A program made the translations under genes and the position numbers. This document shows positions 29,601 through 43,200 of a stretch of 64,000 bases of DNA, piece after piece. The notes beneath the pieces are model-generated. The model was not told where the DNA came from and ran no database searches. It saw only the letters and a program-made list of their open reading frames with translations. Numbering within the stretch: position 1 is the first letter of the stretch; every line of letters begins with the position of its first letter. Source of the DNA: Ahaetulla prasina (taxonomy: Eukaryota > Chordata > Lepidosauria > Squamata > Colubridae); assembly GCF_028640845.1 (NCBI RefSeq), contig NC_080539.1, positions 372,256,233 through 372,320,232 on the forward strand, read 5' to 3'.

Positions 29601-31200
29601 TTCTGCCCCCTGTGTCAGTTTTGGAAGGCAATTTTCTTTTTTGCTTCTTAACTGCCACATATTTTAGCTGGGTAAGTTGGGAGGGAGTTGTTGTTGGAGC
29701 GGTAGAAAGTTAGTCATAACAACATTCCGTATTCAAGGACATCCTGCATCTGATGGAGACTGCCTGAAGATTGTATCTAATTGAGTGTGACGAGTTGATT
29801 AGACAATGGGATGAACTTGTGGGGGTGGGGCAGGGCTGTGAACGGTCAACTGGGTGTGGAAAACCTGGAAGCTTTCAGTTTCGGGTTTTCCCAGCTGTGC
29901 CAACATGACATCCCTAATAAATTGGAACTTTGAGGAACCTCAAGCTCAGAGCTTTATTTCTTTGGGGGTGTTCCTTGGAACCCTGACACTCTGCCCAGCC
30001 CCCAGATTTCACTGGTTCCGGGACTGCCACTTTGCCTCAGCCTGCCGAACAAATGTCTGTTCGAATTGGAGAAGGCCATGCTGCGTCTTTTGCCTCCAAG
30101 CTGAACGATCGGAGGTCAAGGTTTCCCAGTTGTTAATGTCTATTCCCAGGGCCTCTAGGTCCCTCTTGCAGATATCTTTATATCTCAGCTGTGGTCTCCC
30201 TCTGAGGGGCTTTCCCTGCATTAATTCTCCATACAGGAGATCTTTCGGAATCCGACCATCAGCCATTCTCATGACATGCCCAAGCCAGCGTAGACGTCGC
30301 TGTTTCAGTAGTATATACATGCTAGAAATTCCAGCACGTTCCGAGACTGTGCTCCTTGGAACTCTGACCTGCCAGGTGATGCCAAAAATACGTTAGAGGC
30401 AGCGCATATGAAAGGTGTTCAACTTTCTCTCCTGCCATGCATAAAGGATCCAGGACTCACTGCAGTACAAGAGTGTGCTCAGAACTGGAGGTCGTCCATG
30501 ATTTTGTGTACCTCGGCTCAACTATCTTTGACACTCTTGCTTTAGATACTGAGCTGAATAAACGTGTTGGTAAAGCGGCCACCACATTTTCCAGACTTAC
30601 AAAGAGAGTATGGCTTAATAAGAAGCTGACGGAACATACAAAGATCCTGGTCTATAGAGCCTGCGTCCTGAGCACACTCTTGTCTTGCTTAGCAACAGAA
30701 ATTTTGGGCTCAATTGTGGTCGTACGTCAAGGACTATCTATACATAATTTCTGCTGATGGCTCCTGATTTGCTTCTACCAGCAATGGTAAATAGACCGAA
30801 CCCCACAAGGCGAGTTGTACCTAAACCTCTATGGGGAGGGTGAAAAAAGGCCTGGAAACAGATGAAGGATGAGAAATTGCATTTCTTGAGATCTTTTCAA
30901 TCTTGTAGGTGCAAGACGTGCGGCGAGTACATTTACAAAGGCAAAAAATTTAACGCCCGGAAAGAGACAGTCCAGAATGAATCTTATTTGGGACTTCCCA
31001 TCTTCCGGTTTTACATCAAATGCACACGCTGCCTGGCGGAAATCACGTTCAAGGTACAGACTCTTCCTTTCCAACCTAGAACATAGTATAATAGAGTTGG
31101 AAGGGACCTTGGAGGTCTTCTAGTCCAACCCTCTGCTCGACGAGGTCTCACTCATCATCTTCAGGCTGGTGTCTTCAGCTTCGTGCTTCTCGAGCAAACC

Positions 31201-31234
<34 letters not shown>

Positions 31235-34200
31235 ATTATTTATGGTTTTTTTCCTTTAATAGAATAGAATAGAATTTTTTTTTTAATTGGCCAAGTGTGA
31301 TTGGACACACAAGGAATTTGTCTTGGTGCATATGCTCTCAGTGTAGATAAAAGAAAAGATACGTTCATCAAGGTACAACATTTACAACACAATTGATGGT
31401 CAATATATCAATATAAATCATAAGGATTGCCAGCAACAAGTTATAGTCATACAGTCATAAATGGAAAGAGATTGGTGATGGGAACTATGAGAAGATTAAT
31501 AGTAGTGCAGATTCAGTAAATAGTTTGACAGTGTTGATGGAATTATTTGTTTAGCAGAGTGATGGCCTTCGGGAAAAAACTGTTCTTGTGTCTAGTTGTT
31601 CTGGTGTGCAGTGCTCTATAGCGTCGTTTTGAGGGTAGGAGTTGAAACAGTTTATGTCCAGGATGCGAGGGGTTTGTAAATATTTTCACGGCCCTCTTCT
31701 TGATTCGTGCAGTATACAGGTCCTCAATGGAAGGCAGGTTGGTAGCAATTATTTTTTCTGCAGTTCTAATTATCCTCTGAAGTCTGTGTTTTTCTTGTTG
31801 GGTTGCAGAACCGAACTAGACAGTTATAGAGGTGCAAATGACAGCTCAATAATTCCTCTATAGAACTGAATCAGCAGCTCCTTGGGCAGTTTGAGCTTTC
31901 TGAGTTGGCGCAGAAAGAACATTCTTTGTTGTCCTTTTTTAATGATGTTTTTGATGTTTTAACATATATGAGTGCTTGGTGAACAGTACGTTGTCTGGGT
32001 CAGTTTACTTTATACACAATAGTAATAACAATGATAATACTGTTTACATGATAATATAAACCTGTATACTGCACGAATCAAGAAGAGGGCCGTGAAAATA
32101 TTTACAGATCCCTCACATCCAGGACATAAACTGTTTCAACTCCTATCCTCAAAACGACGCTATAGAGCACTGCACACCAGAACAACTAGACACAAGAACA
32201 GTTTTTTCCCGAAGGCCATCACTCTGCTAAACAAATAATTCCCTCAACACTGTCAAACTATTTACTAAATCTGCACTACTATTAATCGTTTCATAGTTCC
32301 CATCACCAATCTCTTTCCATTTATGACTGTATGACTATAACTTTGTTGCTGGCAATCCTTATGATTTATATTGATATATTGACCATCATTTCTGTTCTAA
32401 ATGTTATACCTTGACGAAGGTATCTTTTCTTTTATGTACACTTGGAGCCTATGCACCAAGACAAATTCCTTGTGTGTCCAATCACTCTTGGCCAATAAAA
32501 ATTCTATTCTATTCTATTCTAATAATCTTTCAACTTCTAACATTTATGTATGCGTTGTACAGTAGTGGCCAAAATTGTGGAAAGCTTTGTTGTGTATTTT
32601 CTAAAACTAGCTAATAACACCACCTTTTTTTTAGAGTAGTACCATAAACTTATATATCAACGGAGATAATTTAATCAAGAATGTAATGCAATAACTTTTA
32701 TGAAAGATTTGCTATTAGAATAACAGTTACAGTATAAAGAAGAAAAGTGAAACACGTAGGAAAAATGAGACATACAAAAATTATCACCATAGTAAAAACG
32801 GAGGTGTACAAAAATTATCACATCAGTTAATAGTCGGGTAACCTTTAGCATGAATCACGGCCTTATAACGTCTTCCCATGGAGTGAACCAAGTCTTTTAG
32901 TTCTGCAGCTGTTATAATGTGAAACCAAGATTGAATGATTGTTTCTATTAACTGGGTTTTATTCTGACAATTTTCTTTAGTCGGCTCCCTAGGTTTTCAA
33001 TTGGGTTAAGAAAATCTGGGCTATTCCCAGGCCATTCCAGCAGTGAAATAGGATTATCTTGAAGCTCCCCCCCCAAAAAGTGGGGTTATTAGCCACCAAA
33101 CCTCAAAAATACACTTTTTCCCAAAAGGTTTCCACATTTTTGGCCACTACGGTAATTATAATGTGTTATTTTATGTAGTAGGACACATAATAATATTTTC
33201 CCAATTTCTACTTTCTACCTCTTTCTTCTAACCCTTAATAAAACAATTCCCATATTGAGAGGTGTTACGTATCTATCCATCACCTCTTGCCCTTTTTATT
33301 TTTTTCAACTCTTAACTAACCTTTTGACAAATCTCAGGAAAGATTTTGACAAATCTTTCAGGAGAGGCCTCTGCAGCGGAGAAACAAACTCTGGATGGAC
33401 GCGCAAGGCACCCCCTGGCTTCCGTGTTGCCGCCAAAGGGTTTATTTTCGGGATAGGTCTTATTTTGGGGAAAACACGGTAGAACTTGACGTGACCTTGA
33501 TTCTATCCCTTTATTAACGCAGCCTAGTTGAGGACTACCTGTCACCTTGTGTTACCTCCAAAGTTAGGGGACGTAACTGCCTGCTATTCTGTGCACAGCG
33601 CATAGGGATATTTTTTTTTGCAGGATCTTTTTTGCTATCAGGTGTAAATTTTGTGACTCAGCCTGTTCATTAGAGCAGCCGAACGTCCTCGGCTTCAGCC
33701 CTTCCAGTGACAGATCAGAGAAATTAAACCTGTTCTCTCTTTGTCCTATTCTCTCTTCAGACAGACCCTGAAAACACAGATTACGCCATGGAGCACGGAG
33801 CTACCCGAAACTTCCAGGCCGAGAAGCTGCTGGAGGAAGAAGAAAAACGCCTGCAGAAGGAGAGAGAAGACGAAGAGCTGAATAACCCCATGAAGGTGGG
33901 GTTTAACCAATCCTTTGCCTAGAAAGGAAATTTTATTCTACCTTTTTTCTAAATCGACTCTGGGAGAGCAAGAACTCAGCGCTTGGGAGAATTTATTAAT
34001 TAATTAATTTATTTTATTTATAATTTAATTTCTATACCGCCCTTTCTCCCGAAGGACTCAGGGAGCCATATTGCAGCCATATTTAAAAACACAAAATACA
34101 AACAGCAAATTTAAAACAGAATTAAAATCAAATATTTAATAGGCCGAATCAAACTAAAACGGTCATAGGCCGATGTAAAACCCATTTAAAAATTTCAATT

Positions 34201-37200
34201 TAAAATTACGCTTAGGCCAGTCCCGCACGATGAAATAATAAAGTCTTAAGTTCACGTTTGACGGTCCGGAGGTCGGGGAGTTGGCGCAACCCCGGAGGCA
34301 GCTCATTCCAAAGGGTTGGTGCCGCCACAGAGAAGGCTGTCCCTCTGGGGGCCGCCAACCGACATTGTTTGGTCGACGGCACCCTGAGGAGGCCCACTCT
34401 GTGGAAGCGCACAGGTCGTTGGGAGGCTATCGGTGGCAGAAGGCGGTCTCGTAAATAGCCCGGTCCTAAGCAATGGAGTGCTTTAAAGGTGATAACCAGC
34501 ACCTTGAATTGCACCCGGAAGGCTACCGGCAGCCAGTGCAGGCCGCGCAGGATAGGTGTTATATGGGAGCAACGAGGTCCTCCCTCTATCACCCGTGCAG
34601 CCGCATTCTGGACTAGCTGGAGCCTCCTGGTGCTCTTCAAGGTTAGCCCCATGTAGAGAGCATTGCAATAGTCCAGGCGGGAAGTAACGAGGGCGTGAGT
34701 GACCGTGCGTAAGAAGTCCCGGTCTAGGAAGGGGCGCAACTGGCGAATCAGGCGAACCTGATAAAATGCTCCCTTGGCGACGGCTGTCAGATGTTCCTCT
34801 AAGGACAGCCGATCGTCCAGGAGAACGCCCAAGTTGCGCACACAATTGGCTATCTTTGTTCGGTTGTTTTTATATATTCCTGTAGGTAGCGTATTTTTCA
34901 GAGTATAAGACGCACCTTACTTTTTGGAGAGGAAAATGAGAAAACAGCTGATTGGCAGGTGGATCGGCCTCCCGAAATACCCCCCAATCAGCTGTTCCCA
35001 GAGGTGAATTTTAGCAACCGGTTTCTTGGTTGTGAGCTCTGTGCTTTTCTTTTTTTTGGCTTTTTTTTTTCCCAGCCTCTGAAACTCTGTTTCAGAAAAA
35101 ACTTTTTTCTGCCTCTGAAAGCCTCCAAAACAGAACTTCAGAAAAAAAAGCCTCTGAAGCTCTGTTTGGGGGCTTTTTTTTCCTGAAGCTCTTTTTGGGG
35201 GCTTCTTTTCTGAAGCTTCTTTCGGCCTCTGAAATTTGAGAAACTGGGCGGGGCTACGTTTGGAGTATAAGACGCACCCAGATTTTCACCCTTTTTTTGG
35301 GGGGAGGAAAGCGTCTTATACTCCAAAAAATACGGTATATTCCTCCACTTAGGACTGGCTGCTTAGTGACCATTCGAAGTTATGGCACACAGGGACACAC
35401 AAACACACTGCAGTCACGTTACCAAATTTTGGGCACGCAGCAACTCTTTATTTCCTACCTTTATAGGTTTTATAAATAAATAATATGAAGGGCCTCTGTG
35501 GCTCAGACTGGTAAGACAGTCTGTTATTAACAGCAGCTGCCTGCAATTACTGCAGGTTCTAGTCCCACCAGGCCCAAGGTTGACTCAGCCTTCTATCCTT
35601 TATAAGGTAGGTAAAATGAGGACCCAGATTGTTGGGGGGGGCAATAAGTTGACTTTGTATATAATATACAAATGGATGAAGACTATTGCTTAACACAGTG
35701 TAAGCCGCCCTGAGTCTTCAGAGAAGGGCGGGATATAAATGCAAATAAAAAAACAACAACCAAAAAACACAGCAAACTTAGCCAGGAGACCTTCCTTTTT
35801 TCCCCATAACAACAAATATGTGAGGTGGATTGAGCTGAAAGAGTGTGACTGGCCCAAAATTACCCAACCAGCTTTTATGCCTTAGGCAGGACTAGAACTC
35901 ACCATCTCCTGGTGATTGACCCTGAGTCAACCAGATAGCTTTCCTGCCTAAAGTAAAACTAGAACTCACAATCTCCTGGTGATTGACCTGGTCACCCAGC
36001 CGACTTTGCTGCCCGAGGGAGGACTAGAATTCACCATCTCCTAGTGATTGGCCCAAAGTCACCCAGCTGGTTTTCATGCCTAAAGCGGGACTAGAACTCA
36101 TTGTCTCCTGGTGTTTGGCCCAAAGTCACCCAGCCGGCTTTCATGGCTAAGGTGGAACTAGAATTCCCTGTCTCCTGGTGATTGGCCCAGAGTCACCCGG
36201 CTAGTTTTCATGCCCAAGTCAGATCTTGAACTCACCATCTCCTGATGATTGGCCACTACTGAGTTTAATTCTCCATTCTATAAGAGCCACACCAGAAGAA
36301 GAAAAAAATAAACACTGAAAGTAAGTAGATGTTCCACTTTGCTTTTTTGCCTCTTGTTCTCATCCCAAAGCTAGATTTCCCAAAGGCCTCTGGATTTTCT
36401 TGTGTTTTTCCTTTCTTTGAAAACATTTCGCTTCTTGTCCAAGAACCTTCCTCAGTTCTAACTATTAGTTCTAACTAACTATCCTCCGAGTCCTAATGTT
36501 GTGACCGAGGCCCAAGTAGTGATTACCAGACGCAATTCAGTCCTGAACAAACATATTTTATTAAACCAGCTGAGAATTAATTCATTCTCAGCTTAGTCCA
36601 AAACAAATTCTTCATAAACGGACCTTTGGCCTTATCACCAATGTTTGTTGTCTTTGGCAACGTGCCAAAGGCTTTTCTTGGCAAAAACCCCACAAAGTTC
36701 AAGAGACACCAAATAGAAATGGATGTAGTAAAACTGCTTTCCTACAAAGAGCCCAAGAGCCATTGCTGTTCTTTTAAGCCTTATGGGAGGGGCCAATCAT
36801 CTCCTGGCCTTACTCCCAAGTCGTCCTCTCTGCTTGAGCTGCTCTTGCCTTCTGGCAGCTCTTTACATGCATGCACTAGGAACAGGCTCCTCCTGTTCCT
36901 CTGCCTCTCTGCTGTCCGCCTCTGGAGGCTCCGGAGTCTGTGCATCGCCCCCACATGGCCCTGGCCCCATCTCTGCCTTGGATGCAGAGCTCTCGTCCAG
37001 GCCTTCCCTGACTCCAGGACTGGCCCATTGTCCTCCTCACCCTCCTCACTGTCCGACTCCACTTTCAACTCCGCAGGCTGTTGGCGGACCACAACACCTC
37101 ACACCTTTCTGTTTTTTTTAATCTTTCCAGGTTTTGGAGAACAGAACCAAGGATTCCAAACTAGAGATGGAAGTTTTGGAAAACTTGCAGGAGCTGAAAG

Positions 37201-40200
37201 AACTCAACCAGCGCCAGGCCAATGTGGACTTTGAATCCATGTTGCATCAGTACAAAGAGTTTGAGGAACAGCAGAAACAGCGGGAATTGGAGGAAGACGA
37301 GCAGGAAATGAAGTGAGCCTCGAGAATCTTGTCCCGGGATCTGCTCTTACCATTTTTTGTTGGGATCTTTGATGTTGTCCTCAAGGACAGTGGTCACCAA
37401 CCTTTCGGACCTCAAGGACCACTAAATTCATAATTTTCAATCCCGCGGACCACTAATATGATCTGCCTAATGACCGACTGGGTGGGTGTGGCTAAGTGGT
37501 CATGTGACTGGGTGGGCATGGCCAACGCGACGCCATTCATGTCAAGGGCCAGCCTCTACTCGCCCCTCCTTTCCCAGCCACTCCTCACCTGCCCGCTCGG
37601 GCTCCTTAGGGCCCCAACAGATAGCAGTGGTTGGAGCTAAGCAGCCACCATGAGAAAGCGTCCATAGTTTGAGGACTACCTGATTTAGTGCCATATAAAA
37701 AATGCAAATAATTTTTCGGCAGACTACCAGAATTTTCTCACGGACCACCAGTGGTCCACGGACCACCAGTTGGTGACCGTTGCTCTAGGACCGTGATGGC
37801 GAAACTATGGCACGCTCAGCCAGCTGGTCGTTGGGTTTCCGGTGCTCTGGCGTTCTCTCTGGTTTCGGCACTCTGTGCCAAAAAGGTCTAGGAGTATCTC
37901 CCACCGGTATTATCTGCAACTGGACTTCTGCTGTCCCAATCTAGAGGCAATCCTGAGGTTTCATAATGGATAGCTTTTGATAAATACATTCTCCATGAAT
38001 CTCTCCAAGGTGCCTGGAAGCCACCAAGCTTGGGGGCCATTGCCATGTTTTGTGGCCAGGAATTCTGCAGGTCCGTGATGACTGATGGGCTTGGTTTGTT
38101 TTTTTTGCAGATGTTTCATGATGTTTCATGATGTTTTGCAGATGGTGGGATTCAACCGATGTAACAACCGGTTCGCTGAGCGCACGCGCTTCTGGTTGGG
38201 GAATTCTGGGAGTTGAAGGCCACATATCCTCTAAGATGGCCAGGTTGTGTTGTGACCGAGGCCCAAGTAGCAATTACCAAACACAATTCAGTCCTGAACA
38301 AACTTATTTTATGAAAACAGCTGAGAATTAATTCATTCTCAGCTTAGTCCAAAACAAAGTCCTTCATACACAGTCCTTCCGTCTTATCACCAACCTTTGT
38401 TGTCTTTGGCATCTTGCCAAAGGCTTTTCTTGGCAAAGCCCCACAAAATTCAGAAACGAAAGATGCCGACTAGAAACAAATGTAGCAACGTTGCTTTCCT
38501 ACAAAGAGCCCAAACACCGTTGCTGGTCTTTTAAGCCTTACGGGAGGGGCCAATCATCTCCTGGCTTTATTCCCAAGCTGTCCTTTTTGCTTTAGCTGCT
38601 CTTGCCTTCTGGCAGCTCTTTGCATGCATGCACTAGCAACAGACTCCTCCTGTTCCTCTGCCTCTCTGCTGTCTGCCTCTGGAGGCTCCAGAGTCCGTGC
38701 ATCGCTCCCAGATGGCCCTGGCCCCATCTCTGCCTCCAATGCAGAGCCTTCATCCGGGCTTTCTCCTGACTCCAGGACTGGCCCATTGTCCTCCCCAGCC
38801 TCCTCACTATCCAACTCCGCAGGCTGCTGCTGGTGGACCACAACAGGTTGCAGGGGGCAAAACTGCTAGCGAACACCTGTGGAATTTCAGCTAAATATTT
38901 GCAGATGCGCTGTTGAAAGATAAATACCCTGTGATGACTGCACACACTGTCTTTCAACTCCTCCTCCATGCTGTCTTCCTTGTTGGCTGCCAACCCATTT
39001 ATCTCTTCCCCCTCTTCTTTCTCACCCAGATCCATGCTGGAGCAAGCGCAAAGCCGGAGGCTGCTGGAAGATTCCGATTCAGAAGAAGACCTTCCTCCAA
39101 CTCGGCCAAAGCCCCTTGCAAAAGGGAAACCCACTGACATCCTGCAACAGGTATGGAAGGAGTCCTTTGAGAATCTCCAAGAGGTCGGCTGATGTTATGG
39201 AGAAGGATTGTCCCTCCGCACGGGGTCTCTTCTTGCCTTGAGCAGTGAGGTTGCAAACCGGGCGATCTCCAAAGCAGAGGTCTCCAACCTTGGCAACTTT
39301 AAGACTTGTGGACTTCAACTCCCAGAGTTCCTCAGCCATTGAAAAATTCAGGTGGTTTCAGTAGACATCGAGACCTAACACACAAGCTAGGAATTACAAC
39401 CCTACATTGTTCGGTGTCGCGACCACTATATGCAGCTGGGATGGTGTCCACTTTGACCATAGCTGCTTTTTAGCGTAACCCTTGGTGTGTCATTTCCTTC
39501 CTTCCCAGGATTCAGAGCCACAAGCTAAAAAGTCCAAACTTGAAAGCTGGGAACGGAGTGTGGGAAAACTCTCGGTGAAGACACAACTGTCGGGATTGGT
39601 GACCGCCAAGAAGAAGCCCATTTCCGGGGCGGCCAATGGATTGGAGAGCCGAGAGCCACCATCAGAAGCAGGTGAGGAGGGCAAGACAGTTCCAGGGGAG
39701 AAAGAGAGACAAGGGATCTTCAGGGGGAGAAAGGATGGAGGCAAAAAAAGAAGTGATGTTGAGTTGAGTTGAGTTGAGTGGGTTGGGTTGGGTTGGGTTG
39801 GGTTTAGTTGGGTTGGCTTGAGTTGAGTTGGGTTGGGTTGAGTTGAGTTGTGTTGGGTTTAGTGGGGTTGGTTTGGGTTGAGTTGAGTTGGGTAGGGATT
39901 AGTTGGGTTGGCTTGGGTTTAGTTCGGTTGGGTTGAGTTGAGTTGAGTTGAGTTGAGTTGAGTTGAGTTGAATACACATAGTCCTCGATTTACAATTTCA
40001 ACTAAGCCCAACATTTCTGCCACTACGTGAAACATTTGCTAAGTGAGTTTCGCCACGTTCTACGACTTTTCCTTGCCACAGTTCTTATAAGCAAATCACT
40101 ACAGTTGTTTAAATTGGTCACACAATTATTAAGTGAATCCATCTTCCCCATCGACTCTGCTCATCAGAAAGCCGCAAAGGAGGATCCACATGACCCTGCA

Positions 40201-43200
40201 ACCATTATAACTGTGAATCAGTTCCCCAGCGTCTGAATTTTGATCACACGTGACCATTGGGATGTTTCAACGGTCGTAAGTTACAAGTCGCTTTTTCCAG
40301 CCCCATTCCAACTTTAACCGGTCACTAAATGAACCGTTGTAAGAGGAGCAATGCCTGTATTTTATTTGGCCAGGTGTGATTACATACATGAGTTTCTGTC
40401 TGGTGCAGACGCCCTCAGTGTTCCCTGATAAGAGACTCTTGCTAACTTTATTTATTGCATTTTATTACAGGATTTTATTTATTCAGATTTATTTATTTAT
40501 TTATTTATTTATTTAAGCAAATTTTTATACTGCCCTATCTCCCGAAGGACTCAGGGCGGTTTACAGCCCGATAAAAATACTTAATAGAATAGAATAGAAT
40601 AGAATAGAATAGAATAGAATTTTATTGGCCAAGTGTGATTGGACACACAAGGAATTTGTCTTGGTGCATATGCTCTCAGTGTACATAAAAGAAAAGATAC
40701 CTTCATCAAGGTACAACATTTACAACACAATTGATGATCAATATATCAATATAAATCATAAGGATTGCCAGCAACAAGTTACAGTCATACAGTCATAAAT
40801 GGAAGGAGATGGGTGAAAGGAACTATGGGAAGATTAATAGTAGTGCAGATTCAGTAAATAGTTTGACAGTGTTGAGGGAATTATTTGTTTAGCAGAGTGA
40901 TGGCCTTCGGGAAAAAACTGTTCTTGTGTCTAGTTGTTCTGGTGTGCAGTGCTCTATAGCGTCGTTTTGAGGGTAGGAGTTGAAACAGTTTATGTCCAGG
41001 ATGCGAGGATGCGATACAAATATAATACAAGATAAAACACTAAATTAAAAAACTTATTTAAATAGGCCAAGATTTAAAATTACAATTAAAATGATAAAAA
41101 CCCCATTAAAATTAAATTTAAAATTAAAATTCTAGTCCAGTCCTGGTTGATTGATTGCAGGAAGTCCTCAACTTACAGCCATTCATTTAGTGACCATTTG
41201 AAGTTACGACAGCACTGAAAAAAAGGTGACACACCCATTTTTCACATTCGCAGCATCCCCACAGGGTCACGAGATCAAAATTCGGCCGCTTGGTAACTTG
41301 ACTCACGTTTACGACGGTCACATTGTCCCGGGGTCACAGGATCGTCTTTTGCAAACTTCTGACAAGCAAAGGGGCTGCCAGGCTCACTTAAGAACCCGGT
41401 TACTAGCTGTACAACTGCAGGGACTCACTCAACAACCGTGGCAAGAAAGGTCTTAAAATGGGGCAAAACTCAAGTATCTTGCTTAGCAACAGATATTTTG
41501 GTTTCAGTTGTGGTTGTGAGTCAAGGACTCTTTGCATAACTGCTCATCACTCATATGCATGCGCGTGCGCACACATAGACTCACAGATCTGATAGATGAT
41601 GGTGCTTTCTGAACTTGGTGGTTTTGTTGCAAACATTTCATGACCCAACTAGGTAACAGCATCACTTTTAGAAGGGAGTGTTGAGTTAGAATAGAATAGA
41701 ATAGAATAGAATAGAATAGAATAGAATAGAATAGAATAGAATAGAATTTTTATTGGCCAAGTGTGATTGGACACACAAGGAATTTGTCTTGGTGCATATG
41801 CTCTCAGTGTACATAATCATCAATTGTGTTGTAAATGTTGTACCTTGATGAACGTATCTTTTCTTTTATGTACACTGAGAGCATATGCACCAAGACAAAT
41901 TCCTTGTGTGTCCAATCACACTTGGCCAATAAAAAATTCTATTCTATTCTATTCTAAAAGAAAAGATACGTTCATCAAGGTACAACATTTACAACACAAT
42001 TGATGGTCAATATATCAATATAAATCATAAGGATTGCCAGCAACAAAGTTACAGTCATACAGTCATAAGTGGAAAGAGATTGGTGATGGGAACGATGAGA
42101 AGATTAATAGTAGTGCAGATTCAGTAAATAGTTTTACAGTGTTGATGGAATTATTTGTTTAGCAGAGTGATGGCCTTCGGGGAAAAAACTGTTCTTGTAT
42201 CTAGTTGTTCTGGTGTGCAGTGCTCTATAGTGTCGTTTTGAGGGTAGGAGTTGAAACAGTTTATGTCCAGGATGTGAGGGATCTGTAAATATTTTCACGG
42301 CCCTCTTCTTGATTCGTGCAGTATACAGGTCCTCAATGGAAGGCAAAGGAATGGAGTTTGCTCTTTGTTTATATATACCAGTTTGCACTATCAACTCTTT
42401 CTTGCAGCAACGGTCATAAGCAGTAAAATTTGTTACTGCCGGTTCTGTGGGCGTGGCTTGGTGGTGGTGGGGTAATGTGACTGGGTGGCCGTGTTCAACT
42501 TTTTTCTTTTTAACTTTTAAAAGCATTTTTTCTACAACCTCTTCGGCTGAAGAGGTTGTAAAAAATGCTTTTAAAAGCTTCTGACAATCAGGCAAGTCAG
42601 CTGGGATCGTCAGAGGAGCCTTTTCAAAGGATTTTTTTCTACAACCCCTTCAGCCGAAGAGATTGTAGAAAAAAATGCTTTTAAAAGTAATAAAAAAAAC
42701 CCCTCTGATGATCGTGTGGCTCAGCTGAGAAGCGGGGGGGGGAGGGGGGGTTGCGCAGGGATTTTTGCTACAGGTTCTCCGAACCACCCACCACCATCGC
42801 TACCGGATCAGGCGATCCGGTCCAAACCGGGAGCATTTCACCCTTGGTTGTAAGGATAACGACCAATTGTAAGCCATTTTTTTCAGGACTAAAGTAACTT
42901 CATTAAATGGACAGTTGTAAGTTGAGGGCTTCCTGTATGGTGTGAACTGCTTTAGTTCCAACAGAGGGCAGCATGCAGCTGTTTAGTCTAAATTTGTAAG
43001 CTAATTGGGATCACGAGGAAAAAGTTCCAAGATATTCCTGAAACTCTAGGCTTGATTATTGCCAACAGGACAATGTGGATGTGCCTTGTAATCCACCAGG
43101 AATTAATCTGGGCTCCGGAATCCATTTTCCATTTTTTTTGTGCTCCAAATGATCTTGTAATCAAAGTCGGTGTTGCCTCTTTTGGCATCTCTGTCTCTGT

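Larger units (their letters stand above)
28877..30680 (-). mobile_element. Non-LTR LINE insertion with 5' inversion
   Basis: An antisense LINE with target duplication TGTCTTGCTTA. The minus strand encodes [17 protein letters not shown] (near 29560) and [20 protein letters not shown] (30009-30320), the C-terminal region of a non-LTR Pol with a terminal zinc-finger motif. The upstream part (FVYLGST...RACVLSTLL, 30478-30680) runs on the + strand, so the 5' part is inverted. Both arms share gagcacactcttgt at the junction. A solo LTR and possibly a second LTR piece are inserted inside. Confidence 0.82.
28563..30745 (+). mobile_element. FB-family MITE split by a LINE insertion
   Basis: The first part (28563-28876) and last part (30681-30745) make one FB element. 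The break carries an 11-bp duplication TGTCTTGCTTA (28866-28876 and 30681-30691) made by the LINE inserted at 28877-30680. Confidence 0.8.

Noticed and set aside
34212..34841. 209-codon open frame as a host gene
   Set aside because: It encodes the L2 reverse transcriptase C terminus ([15 protein letters not shown]).
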